The position numbers and the translations under genes are program-made. Below, one piece after another: positions 55,296 through 64,000 of a stretch of DNA of 64,000 nucleotides. How positions within the stretch are numbered: the stretch's first letter is position 1; every line of letters starts with the position of its first letter. Source of the DNA: Taxillus chinensis (Eukaryota > Streptophyta > Magnoliopsida > Santalales > Loranthaceae); the NCBI GenBank assembly GCA_023512835.1, contig CM042092.1:53884400-53948399 (forward strand), given 5' to 3'. The notes below the pieces were generated by a model. It was not told the DNA's origin and searched no databases. It saw only the letters and a list, made by a program, of their open reading frames with translations.

Positions 55296-56639
55296 TCATT
55301 TCCTTGATGAGCTTGATGCATTACTAGGCTTTCCTTTCCTCTCCATGGTTGGAAGAGTACCGACAAGATCTTGTTGCTGCAGGAGGTGCTTCGCCTCTAG
55401 TTTCTCCCGCCAAAATACATAGGATGGAACAATGTCGGGGTAATAAGAAAGGAAACCGATCTTCCTAGGCTGTAACGTGGCGTTGAACATCCGATCGGCG
55501 ACTGACTTAGCTCTTCCTATGCCATGGTTAATATCACATCTTTCCATTCCGTAGAGAACTGGGACAATTTGGTTATTTCCCAGCTGTCTTGCCACTTGAA
55601 GAGGGGCATAGGTAGTCCCGCCCCATGGTCCAAGGCGTGGGACCCAGTTGTACCTTCCACAATTATAGGTCATATGTTCTCTTGGCATCCAGGGTGCCAT
55701 CGAGACAACATTTGCTTCACTCAGGCGATTCAGCAGCCTTCTCCATTGATTGAGATTATTGGGTAAGAGCCACGAACTTCTTAGAATGTCTAGGGGCCAT
55801 GAGTAAACAGCCCTGAATCGCGGGGTAACACAGTGGAGATGGCTTTTGAGCCATGTGCACAAGAGAGGGAGGCACCCCATGAAGCGACCGCCTCCTGTAG
55901 TCCGGATAAATGATAGAGATCTGATGGTTTCGGCGAGTATGGCTGGAATAGGGTCAGCGCCACCGGTTACTTGTGCCACTAGCTCGAAAACGGTCCCGTC
56001 AATGTAAGCAGTCACCTGTGGAAAAACCACCAGCCCATAAATAGCAATGGTGATGAGCAAATGGGCCTTATCCTCGCTTGCACCTTTCAATTGGCCTCTG
56101 ACAAACCCCCATGGAATGATTTCTTTGCCATCTACTTTGATCACAGGGTCGATGATCTTTTTGTCCTTGCCCAAGCATTTGAAACCCATGAAATGTGCTA
56201 ACCCCCATCTGCAAGATTTCTGTGGGTTGGCTTGGAAAACAAAGTCGCCTTCTTCAAAGGGGATGCGGAGGATTCTTTGATATTCCTCCAAAGTCGGCAC
56301 CAGGTCGATGTCATTAAAGGTGAAGCACCTCCGTCTTGAGTCCCAGAAGTGGATCACTGCCTTGATCATATTCTTATCAACAGGGAGTTGTGACAGGAGT
56401 AGGAGATCACCAAACTGTTGGGTGTAAGCTATGCGTCTCGTGTTAGGCCATTCACTCCATGTAGCTTGGAGGTCTTTGGGGAGTTCGATCCGAGTGTCCA
56501 TGATGATCTGATCGGCCACAGAGTACGTCTTTGGTGAGAAGTCTCCTAAAACTTGCTGGATCTGAATGGAGGCGCGCTCCACTTCTTCCACGTCCTCAGG
56601 GTCCCTGGCGCCCCTCAAAAGGTTCCCAAAACTTGCCAT
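55296..56639 (-). CDS. TatB ORF1a, Ogre ORF1-like protein
   Basis: An intact ORF of about 447 codons starts at MASFGNLLRG (56639), about 500 nt downstream of the primer site and upstream of gag. This is the position of the extra ORF1 of Ogre elements. Features are TYSVADQIIMDTRIELP, WPNTRRIAYTQQFGDLLLLS, HFWDSRRRCFTFNDIDLVPT with EEYQRIL, YGLVVFPQVTAYIDGTVFEL, GRFMGCLPLLCTWLKSH, then YNCGRYNWVPRLGPWGGTTY and a basic Ser-rich tail. There is no signal peptide, membrane helix or catalytic motif. The 'PTLEEY' phrase recalls plant-mobile-domain-like proteins, a weak resemblance. An upstream ATG (56657) adds six residues. Confidence 0.88.
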   Translation of the reverse strand: MASFGNLLRGARDPEDVEEVERASIQIQQVLGDFSPKTYSVADQIIMDTRIELPKDLQATWSEWPNTRRIAYTQQFGDLLLLSQLPVDKNMIKAVIHFWDSRRRCFTFNDIDLVPTLEEYQRILRIPFEEGDFVFQANPQKSCRWGLAHFMGFKCLGKDKKIIDPVIKVDGKEIIPWGFVRGQLKGASEDKAHLLITIAIYGLVVFPQVTAYIDGTVFELVAQVTGGADPIPAILAETIRSLSFIRTTGGGRFMGCLPLLCTWLKSHLHCVTPRFRAVYSWPLDILRSSWLLPNNLNQWRRLLNRLSEANVVSMAPWMPREHMTYNCGRYNWVPRLGPWGGTTYAPLQVARQLGNNQIVPVLYGMERCDINHGIGRAKSVADRMFNATLQPRKIGFLSYYPDIVPSYVFWREKLEAKHLLQQQDLVGTLPTMERKGKPSNASSSSRK

Positions 56640-57144
56640 GTTCCTATATGTATGCATGGGATGTCATGATATGCATCAAGCAAAATGAGTGAGGGTTAGG
56701 GTAAATTAAAGCAAAATGTGATAAAAGTGCATGAGTTAGCAAACAAGGTGCAAACGCGGTCATTACAATGTTAAAGCACACACATGAAGGTCAAAAAACC
56801 CCTGATGGGCATCTACATATACACCTATCTTATTCGTTGGTTCCCAAACTATCTCCTGAGAGAAGCTCCGTACCCCTAGAGGCATTGACGGAGGGGGCCC
56901 TTCAAAAGGACCCCGCTTGGGTGAGGAGTTCAGGCACCTTACGTGAGATAGAACCCACGGGGCATCTTTATTGAACCTCGCTAATCCTAGGTAAAAGTAG
57001 AAAACCCGGGTATAGGGTTAAAGGGAGAGAGAAATGCATGTATGCAAAAGCAATGCAGTTTATACAAAAAATGAAGAAGACAGAAAGGGAAATAAACAGG
57101 CAAGCACTCCGAAAACAAAAGGCCATAGCTAGACTCTCTCAAAG
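56640..57144 (-). other. TatB 5' leader between primer site and ORF1a
   Basis: About 500 nt of non-coding sequence, purine-rich in element sense near the primer site and with several tgcat words. No hairpin or ORF stands out. Confidence 0.7.
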
Positions 57145-57162
57145 TCCCCAGCAGAGTCGCCA
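57145..57162 (-). other. Primer-binding site, tRNA-Arg type (TatB)
   Basis: On the minus strand TGGCGACTCTGCTGGGGA lies two bases after the LTR end (gatgaca). It closely resembles the Arg-tRNA primer site described for Ogre elements. Confidence 0.88.
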
Positions 57163-57164
57163 GC

Positions 57165-59853
57165 TGTCATCACCCGGTGTCGTCCGGGCTCGTGACTGGC
57201 TTGAGATTACTCCTTTGGATGGAAATTTGGTCATTGAGCCATCATTGCCATAGCTCACACAAAACCAAAAGAGAGATAGAAGAAATAGAGTCGCCACCAA
57301 ACAAAAATAAAGATGTGTTTGGCCACCTAGGAGGGTCTACGGTTTCCAGAGAATAGGTTCGGGAGTCGGTTACGTGTGGGGAAGGAAGAAAAGTTCTTGC
57401 ACCCCCACAACGCCCAAAATTGGTACCTAGTCTTTGTCTATGGGTGCTTGCTTATTTTAATTTCCTTTTTTTTCTTTATCTCATTGTAAAAAAACTATGG
57501 TTGGTTTATTTTAAAAAATGAATGTTATTCTTTTGTTTTATCGAGGAAAACAGAAAGAAAACCCGTGGCATGAAGAGCACAGCATGGAGCTCAGATTTGT
57601 TACCACAGTTTGATGTTGGCTAGGTGGTGAAGATATAAGCAATAGGACTTAATCTCACAGCCACAGGAGCTTGGATTTATTTAAAAAGAATTTGGGGTTT
57701 TATCTTAAAAATGAAGAAGTAGGGTCTGATGTCGTGAAGAGCATACTATGAAGTTCGGATTCACTATCGGACCCAATGTTGGCCAAGTGGCGAGGATATG
57801 AGCATGAGAGCTCAATCCCACGGCCACCGGGCCTTTGAAAACATTTTGTGTATTTTGAATAAAAGGTGAGACTGGTATATCTAGAATAAGGAATGTAAGA
57901 GAAGAGGGGAATAAAACCTGGAAATCAAGATTGACGTTCCTGCTAGCTTTACCCCCCTTTTTTTGGATGCTTGAAGAGTGCAAGGACAAAACCCAGTAAG
58001 GGGAATGTTTGATTTTTTTTTCGGCAGCAGAATTTCTGAACTCCCTTTGAACTTGCTATATCGTCAGAAGTTAGGCTCCCAAATCCTCTTCTTCAAACTT
58101 TTCTATATTGCTAGGCGTTAGTCTAAAAAAAAAACCTCCTTTTGCCATGGGTAATGCCTCCTTTTTATAGAGTTCCAAGAGGGGACAGCCGCCCACTTGG
58201 GTACTTGATGAATTAAGTGATGTGACTTTTGGAGTTCCTAGGCGTCAATCCAAGTTTCAAGACCGAAATGTGTATTTATGAGGTGAAAAACGAGTTCCCA
58301 GGCATTAATTAATGCATTTCAGAGAGTCCCAGTATTTAAACTCGTGTTTGGAGCCGTTTCAAATTAATGCTTTACTGTGCACTTAAAAGAAGGGTGAAAA
58401 TAACGTCGTTCGGAGTTTTCAGCCGAAGCCTGTAGGGTCGAAGGTCGCATGGCTGCCTCGCGGGGTCGAAGGTCGCCGCTGGGGGCTGCTTCAAAGGTTG
58501 CAAGGTCGAAGACTGAGAGCTGTTTCAACGGATCGGAGGTTGCAGGTGAGGGCTGCTTCGAAGGGTCGAAAGCTGTAGGGTGCTTCGAAGATCGAAGGCT
58601 GTAGCTGAAGATTGCTTCGAAGGATTGAAGGTCACTGAAGGTTGGGGATCGAAGGTTGGAGGCTGCCTCGAAGGTCGTAGCTGAAGGTTGCCTTGAAGGA
58701 TCGAAGGTTGCAGCTGAGAGTTGCTTCGAAGGGTCGAAGACTGTAGCTGAAGATTGCTTCGAAGGATTGAAGGTCGCAGCTGCCTCGAAGGGTCGAAGGT
58801 TGGAGGCTGCCTCGAAGGTCGTAGGTCGGAGGTTGGAGGCTGCCTCGAAGGTCGTAGCTGAAGGATGCCTTGAAGGATCGAAGGTTGCAGCTGCCTCGAA
58901 GGGTCGAAGGTTACAGTTGAAGGTTGCCTCGAAGGTCGTAGGGTCGAAGCCGCATCGAAGAGTCGTAGGTTGCTTTGTAGGGTTGAAGGCTTTGAGGATG
59001 TTTCGAAGGTCGCATGGTCGTAGCGGAAGCTGCTTCGAAGGATCGAAGGGTCGAAGATTGCCGGGTCGAAGGTTGAGAAGGCGAGGCTAAGCTGAGCTAC
59101 GAGGCTACGAGTCTACGAGGTAAGGCTGCAAGACTGCGAGGCTGCGAGTCTACGAGGCAAGACTGCGAGACTACGAGACTGAGCTGAGCTACGAGCTTCA
59201 AGGCTACGAGGTTGTGAGTGTTGAGGCTACGAGGCTGTGAGCGCTACGAGCTTCGAGGCTGTGAGCTTCGAGCTTCGAGGCTACGAGTCTGCGAGTGCAG
59301 ACTGGGACCGCGAGCTTCGAGGCTGAGATGGACTATGAGGCTGCGAGTCTACAAGCTTCGGGGCTGCTGGTCTGCGAGCTTCGACTGTGAGTGCTACGGG
59401 TCTGCGAGCTTCAAGGCTGCTGGTCTGCGAGCTTCGACTGTGAGTGCTGCGGGTCTGCGAGCTTCGAGGCTGCTGGTCTACGAGCTTCGACTATGACTGC
59501 GAGCTTCGAGGCTATGAGTTTCAAGTCTCAGCTGCGAGGCTTCGAGGCTGGGTGCTACGGGTGCAGATTCGCCTGAACTGTTTCTGGGGAATTTCCGCGA
59601 TCACATTTTCAGTCGGGTTTGACCAAGGGCGTTGACCGTCTTTCCGCAAGCTTGACTTTCAAGCCCAAAACTATTTTAGTCATAACTTCTTCGTTTTAAA
59701 TCGGATTTGGGCACGGTCAAGTGCGTTGGTTTTCAAATTTTATCCTCTATCCTTCGGTGTTGACCTTAGGGCATTTTAAGATTCCTCAGAAATGACTTAT
59801 TTTTTTTGGGTTTCTTTGGCTGTGATCTGACCCGGTCAAAATGGGGTCCAACA
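57165..59853 (-). repeat. 5' LTR of TatB (2,689 bp, unexpanded)
   Basis: It runs from tgttggacc (right end, 59853) to gatgaca (57165) in element sense. U3 holds two abutting minisatellites: a ctgcgagcttcga type (about 59080-59540) and a tcgaagg type (58430-59080). TATAAAAA lies on the minus strand at 58162-58169, and U5 carries the conserved Tat terminal block. The 1.7-kb segment 57631-59297 is single-copy here but about six-fold in the 3' LTR. Confidence 0.94.
58162..58169 (-). promoter_or_regulatory. TATA box of TatB 5' LTR
   Basis: TATAAAAA in element sense, within ctctataaaaaggagg. The same box recurs at 13852, 15544, 24083, 25784, 26884 and 40561 in the expanded LTR. Promoter function is inferred. 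Confidence 0.65.
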
Positions 59854-59858
59854 CAAAT

Positions 59859-60241
59859 ATATGCAATATATACATTAAAATTCTCAGAATGATGAGAGGA
59901 TTAAGAAAATGAGGTTTGTGACCTGATTCGGAGTGTCTTTTTGAATATTGGCCGCTAGTTGACCATCATTAGCTGTCCAAATACGGTTTTGACCATAACT
60001 TCTTTGTTTGACCTCAGATTTGAGCACGATCAAAGGCGCGGATCCTGGAATTTGATTTTTTATCATCTGGGACTAGATTTTCAGCATTTGAAAGCCTTTT
60101 TTAAAGAATTCATTAAAATCTCTCTTCGAATCGACGGTCACGTCTCTTTATTTATCTATACAAAGTGATTAACAAATAGAAAATAAGTTTAAAGCGAAAA
60201 ATAAATGTGTATGTCCAACCTGGACAAAATGGGGTCCAACA
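59859..60241 (-). repeat. TatA 3' LTR, proximal part (start of U3)
   Basis: It resumes the LTR interrupted by TatB at 12853 and ends aatggggtccaaca at 60241, next to the polypurine tract. It shares with TatB the starting tgttggacc and a block around ttgaccataacttctt-gttt. Confidence 0.85.
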
Positions 60242-60258
60242 GCTACCCCTCTTTGTAC
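60242..60258 (-). other. Polypurine tract of TatA
   Basis: In element sense gtacaaagaggggtagc lies immediately before the TatA LTR start. Confidence 0.85.
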
Positions 60259-60474
60259 ATTGTTTGTATACAAACAGTGTGCAGAGATAAGAATGGAATC
60301 ATTTTGGACGGGTTGGAGCACTTACCTGACTTACCTGATGTCGAAGCAAGGTAGGACGTCATGGTTGGAAAGGAGGCTTTCAAGGCTAATGAAAATTGAA
60401 GAAGCATCTAGGGCTAACAGGAATTGGAAAAGGACAAAAAGTCGGAAGTTTAATAAAAATTGAAAAGGTAAGGT

Positions 60475-60957
60475 GGGATAGATGCAGGAGAACTGCCTGC
60501 GGGCCTCCCAAATGGAGAAAACAAGAAGGATAAGTGCAGGGGAACCACCTGTGGACTTCTTTGAACTTGAAATGAAAAGAAAATTTGGGATAGGTGTAGG
60601 GGAACTGCCTGCGGACTTCCCGAAATTAAATTTAACAACTGAGGATAGGTACCGAGGAACTGCCGGTGGACTTCCCGAAAGGATGAAAAAGAAAGGAGGG
60701 ATAGTGCAGGAGAATTGCCTACGGACTTCCCAAAAGTAAATTTAAAAACTGAAGATAGGTACCGGGACCTACCGATAGACTTCCAGAAAAAAATAAAAAA
60801 GAAAGATGGGATAGGTGCAGGGGAACTTCCTGCGGACTTTTCAGAAGTAAATTTAAAAACTGAGGATAGTTAGCGGGGACCTGCTGGTGCACTTCCTGAA
60901 AGAATGAAAAAGAAAGATGGGATAGGTGCAGGGGAACTACCTGCGGACTTCCCAACA
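60475..60957 (-). repeat. About 55-bp minisatellite in the TatA 3' UTR (nine copies)
   Basis: Units begin near 60475, 60527, 60588, 60641, 60696, 60752, 60808, 60862 and 60919. Each has gggatag-gtgcagggga, a ctgcctgcgg-type core and acttcc. Two unit types alternate (gtgcagg and gtaccgg). The array occupies the same place relative to the polypurine tract as the 31-bp array of TatB but has no sequence in common with it. Confidence 0.85.
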
Positions 60958-62297
60958 GGATAAAAAAGAACAAGGATATGTACAGGGCATGACCTCTATG
61001 GTCAAGAGGGACCGAAATGGCATCTAGGACCTGGAAAGGAATCAATGATTGCTGAAGAAATTTATTAATGAATCAATATGGGCTCCCTCTACGAGTTCAC
61101 TCAATGAGATTGTTCTATGAGGTTACCTGAAAAAAGAATAAGATGTGTATTTGACTATCACGGATGCTTCTAGGGCTTGGGAAATCGCAAAGAATAACTT
61201 CAATGTTTAAACAACGGAAGCCTTTAATGCTTGATCATTTTGGGAAGCTTGTTGAGGATGATCTCTTGGGATCTTCATAGGTGAAACCGTTCCTGAAATT
61301 GAAGATAATGATGAATGTATGCAAGTGATGCATGGAATGCAATGAGATGCATGTCTAGGATGCATGATGACTTTTATGTTGAAAGAGAGCTTAAACCGCT
61401 GGGGGGATTGGCACTGCTAGAATTCAACTGCACTTGCTGGGGAATAGGATTTAGATCTCATCTAGAAAACTTTTTAGTTGAGGGTGCTCCAGCTGCTGGG
61501 GAGGCTTGCTTGCTTGCTTTCTTCAGAATGTCAAAATGCTCAAGAAATTGTTCCAAATCAATTGAACCTTGCTCGGGGGTCAATAGTTTTGGCTTCGTTG
61601 GGGAGCAGGTTCATTCGATCGGGAACCCTTTCTTGCTTGGTCGGGGCATTCTTGCTAAGTGGCACCCTGGGAAACTTAGTGGGGCATAAGCATTTTATTA
61701 AAAGTAACGCACACAAAGTAGTTGAATTTAAAAATAAAATTTGTTGAAAACGATTTTTGAAACATGATTATGCAATGTAGAATCACCACTTGTTTTCTCG
61801 CTTGAGAGAGGCAAAAGCTTTTGAGGGGAAGCCTCCCAAAGTTTCTGAGCTAACTAGGTGTAGCCTTCAGCTAGGCCTTGCATGGATTTGAGGATTTGGG
61901 CTGAGCTAACGTATATGAAAATGGAAATTTTTATCCGACAGTTTGGATCTAAGTACCCAGAGGCTAGGTTAGAGAAAATGTCTGATTGTTTGAATCTTGA
62001 GGCTTAAGGACTTGATTGGAGATTCTGGCTGCTTGTTTGGTAATCTTGGACTCTTGATGCTCTGGAGCTCAAATGGAGAGAATATTGGGATGATTTTGGA
62101 CCTCAATTGATTGTCAAGGGTTCAGTTGTAGAAGATGTTTTCAAATCTTGAACTTGATGCATAGAGGCTTCATCTGAGAGGATATCTGATTGTCGAAGTC
62201 TTGATGCTCAATGGCTCAATTGGAGAAGATGTTAACTGATCTTGGTCTTGAATGTTTGACCTTCTTCTTCTTTTTTTTTTTGGCTTTGAATTTTGCC
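60958..62297 (-). other. TatA 3' UTR, no gene seen
   Basis: No ORF with protein character is present. A tgatgcatgg/atgcaatg-rich run at 61310-61365 matches TatB's 45470-45525, and three loosely repeated cttgatgctc/gagaagatgtt phrases lie at 62040-62240. The region is colinear in kind with TatB's 3' UTR. Confidence 0.65.
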
Positions 62298-62325
62298 CTT
62301 AGTGCCCCTTTGGGTTTTCACTAAG
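62298..62325 (-). ncRNA. Stem-loop 1 in the TatA 3' UTR
   Basis: CTTAGTG pairs perfectly with CACTAAG around a 14-nt loop (ccc...ggg...tttt). It is homologous in flanks (ggctttg-attttgccc) to the TatB stem-loops, but its stem sequence differs on both sides in a compensating way. Confidence 0.6.
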
Positions 62326-62383
62326 CTCACCTTATTTTTTGCTTGTTGATCCTTCTGCCTTGTAGCTGGCTTTGTATTTTACC

Positions 62384-62411
62384 CTTGATGCCCTTGCGGG
62401 TTTTCATCAAG
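62384..62411 (-). ncRNA. Stem-loop 2 in the TatA 3' UTR
   Basis: CTTGATG pairs perfectly with CATCAAG around the same 14-nt loop form. The flanks ggctttgtattttacc and tccgcctt match TatB stem-loop 1. Confidence 0.6.
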
Positions 62412-62589
62412 TCCGCCTTAGATACCCATGACTTGTTCCTTTATTGAGCGTTTGAGAAATAATTTTGATTGTTTAATATGAGAGGACTTTATTTAGGACC
62501 GTAATGTAGGCTCGGGTTATTGGGTTTAACAAGAAAGGGTATAAAGTGGCTCAAACCTATTCTAGGCTAAATTTGATCCATAGTTCAGA

Positions 62590-62882
62590 CTATATTTTAC
62601 AAAATTGCTAAAATGCCCTAATGCGGGAGTACTTTACAAAACTGTCCCAATGTGGGTTCTTGCTATAAAAAAATGCTTTTTTTTCTTTTTGCCCCAATTA
62701 TGGGTACCTTTGCGAGGGGTCTTAAAAACTGCCCCAACACGAGGGTTACGCTCTTTTGTTTCTTTTCTTTTGCTTATTTTTTTTAAAATAAAAACTGCCC
62801 CATTGCGGGGTATGCATTTATGAGGGGTCTTAAAAAAATGCCCCTGCATAAGAATTATTTTACAAAACTACCCCAAAATGGG
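62590..62882. repeat. Degenerate repeats with a tgccccaatgcgggg-like core
   Basis: At least five loose copies of an aaaactgcccca-atgcggg phrase lie between 62600 and 62880, two followed by gaggggtcttaaaaa. No gene is seen. By comparison with TatB, TatA's pol should start further right, beyond TatC. Confidence 0.6.
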
Positions 62883-64000
62883 TGTCATCACCCGTTTTTG
62901 ACCGAGCTCGTTGCTGGCTTTTGTGAAAGGACTCCATGCTAGTTCATTTTGTTGATCCTAGAGTCATCCCTACACAAGGCTCGCACGAAACATTAAAGAA
63001 AAGAAAATTAGAGTCACCACTAAACAAAATTAAGGTGTGATTGGGCACCTAGAAAAAGAAAGGTCAATGGTTCCAGAGAATTAGGTTCAGGAGTCGGTTA
63101 CGTGTGGGGAAGGAAGAAAAACTCTTGCACCCCCACAACGCCCAAAATTGGTACCTAGTCTTGATCTATGGGTGTTTGCTTGCATTATTCAAAAAAAGTT
63201 ATTTTGTATATTTTTAATTTTCGGGAAACGGAAGTTTTTAGGATCTAGGCCTTAAAACAACAAAAAAGATTTTACAGCAAATAAAAAAGAAATACATTCT
63301 AATTTTAGAAAAAGAATGTGAGATCTAGGCCCATGTGACAGTATTGCATTTCTTTTAGAAAACAAAAGTGATTTTCTTTTTTAGAAAAGAAAACAAAAAT
63401 CATTTGAATTCAAATATGAGAATACTGCCACAATTGATATCGGCCTAGGCAGACTAGGATATGAGCATCTAGGACTCAACCCTCATGACCGCCTAGGCCT
63501 TATTTTAATTTTTTCTAGAAAATGTACTCTTTGCTTGTCCTTTTTAATTTTTGAAGAAAAAAGGAATGAGAGTTAAAAGAGAAACCGATTCACTTCAAAA
63601 CATTTGAGAAAAGAAGTTTTAATAGTTTAAATATAAAGAGATTAAAGAGAAGAACCTGGGTGATCTTTTTGTGACCGAACTTGGAGATCTTCCTCCAAAA
63701 GTCTCCCTGAAAATAAAAGGTTAGAAAGGAAAATGCAGCTTCCCTTCCCTGCTTTAAGTCTTTAATTTCCACGTTTCCAGAATGCTCCCTCCTTGGCTTG
63801 GAACGTTCCCTTTAGGTGCTTGAAGATAAGTATATCTTTCTCTGATTTTTCCTCTCTTTGAATAATATCCTTTAATGCGTGATAATTCCTTCCTCCCTTT
63901 GCCTCTTGGGGCAGTCTATTTATAGGGATCCCAGGGCAGACAGCTTGTGCCTCGACATTAATTGGATGCCTTACAGTCCCATAAGTCAACTGCAGTGTTC
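62883..64000 (-). mobile_element. TatC: 3' LTR of a third Tat-like element, cut by the window edge
   Basis: It starts tgtcatcacccg at 62883 and shares with TatB the LTR-terminal block (gccggag-like entry, gagtcacca, gggcacctag, ggttccagagaa, acgtgtggggaaggaag, cccccacaacgcccaaaa). It also has an equivalent of TatB's gatatgagcat...ctcaaccc block (63458-63490) and a minus-strand TATAAATA at 63917-63924. No primer site lies to its left, so this is an outer (3') LTR end inserted into TatA rather than a 5' LTR boundary. atggg (62878-62882) would be its left TSD. Confidence 0.75.

Larger units (their letters stand above)
12854..59853 (-). mobile_element. TatB: complete Tat/Ogre-like Ty3/gypsy retrotransposon carrying nested insertions
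   Basis: The outer termini are tgtcatcacc at 12854 and ccaaca at 59853. They are flanked by an identical 5-bp target duplication, caaat (12849-12853 and 59854-59858), which proves one insertion event into TatA's LTR. Reading on the minus strand, the order is 5' LTR (57165-59853), Arg-type primer site, leader, two ORF1 genes, gag, protease with G-patch, intron-like gap, RT, RNase H, second RNase H, integrase, 3' UTR with stem-loops and minisatellite, polypurine tract (42182-42198) and 3' LTR (12854-42181). XL-b, Chromo-1 (with XL-c) and a solo LTR are later insertions. ORF1, the second RNase H and the Arg primer are marks of the Tat/Ogre lineage. Confidence 0.95.

Noticed and set aside
60242..62882. 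TatA as a complete short element ending at 62883
   Set aside because: The LTR end at 62883 has no primer-binding site on its left side, so it is better read as the 3' LTR of another element (TatC) inserted into TatA.
1..64000. Host genes, tRNA or rRNA genes
   Set aside because: Every stretch with protein character matches retroelement domains, and no cloverleaf or rRNA-like sequence was recognised by eye. A tRNAscan and a plant protein search would settle this.

Overview
This window is plant nuclear DNA, almost certainly from a flowering plant with a large, repeat-rich genome. It is filled essentially end to end by nested LTR retrotransposons. The grounds are Ty3/gypsy polyproteins of plant-specific types (Tat/Ogre-like with a second RNase H, a chromodomain-bearing chromovirus, a Tekay/Del-like element), plant-type tRNA primer sites (initiator Met, Asp-like, Arg-like) and exact target-site duplications. 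I see no ordinary host gene, no tRNA or rRNA gene and no CRISPR array. The species cannot be told from the sequence.

Layout. 1-4640 is a stack of LTR pieces: an LTR end (1-1413) abuts a non-autonomous element called XL-a here (1414-4326), which sits in the 3' end of a further LTR (4327-4640). 4641-9805 is the 5' part of a decayed plus-strand Tekay/Del-like element (Del-1). It is cut at 9805 by the 3' LTR of a minus-strand Tat-like element (TatA), whose body resumes at 59859 and runs off the right edge. Inside TatA's LTR lies TatB (12854-59853, minus, TSD caaat), a Tat/Ogre-like element of 47 kb including its insertions. TatB's right (5') LTR is 2,689 bp. Its left (3') LTR is about 10.5 kb because a 1.7-kb segment carrying the core promoter is present about six times. 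That left LTR also holds two insertions: XL-b (16614-23443, plus, TSD acgag) and a chromovirus, Chromo-1 (27454-39420, plus). Chromo-1 is itself split by XL-c (29567-36021, minus, TSD gcgct). TatB's 3' UTR carries a 31-bp minisatellite (42296-43590) and a solo LTR (43720-45453, TSD aaaca). Its coding region (46380-56639) has integrase, dual RNase H, RT, an intron-like gap, a G-patch, protease, gag and two tandem ORF1 copies, one of them dead. The right edge holds TatA's 3' UTR and the 3' LTR of a third Tat-like element, TatC (62883-64000).

How the parts relate. TatB, Chromo-1 and Del-1 have recognisable replication genes with only scattered lesions, many of them C:G to T:A changes, as expected of methylated plant repeats. 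XL elements have LTRs, primer site, polypurine tract and one ORF of about 440 codons but no protease, RT or integrase, so they must have been mobilised by other elements.

Most unusual signals: (1) tandem 28-nt stem-loops just 3' of pol in TatB and at the matching place in TatA, with compensatory changes in the stems; (2) the six-fold promoter-bearing LTR expansion; (3) palindromic promoter modules shared between otherwise different LTR families; (4) tandem ORF1 duplication; (5) a conserved internal polypurine-tract-like block in XL.
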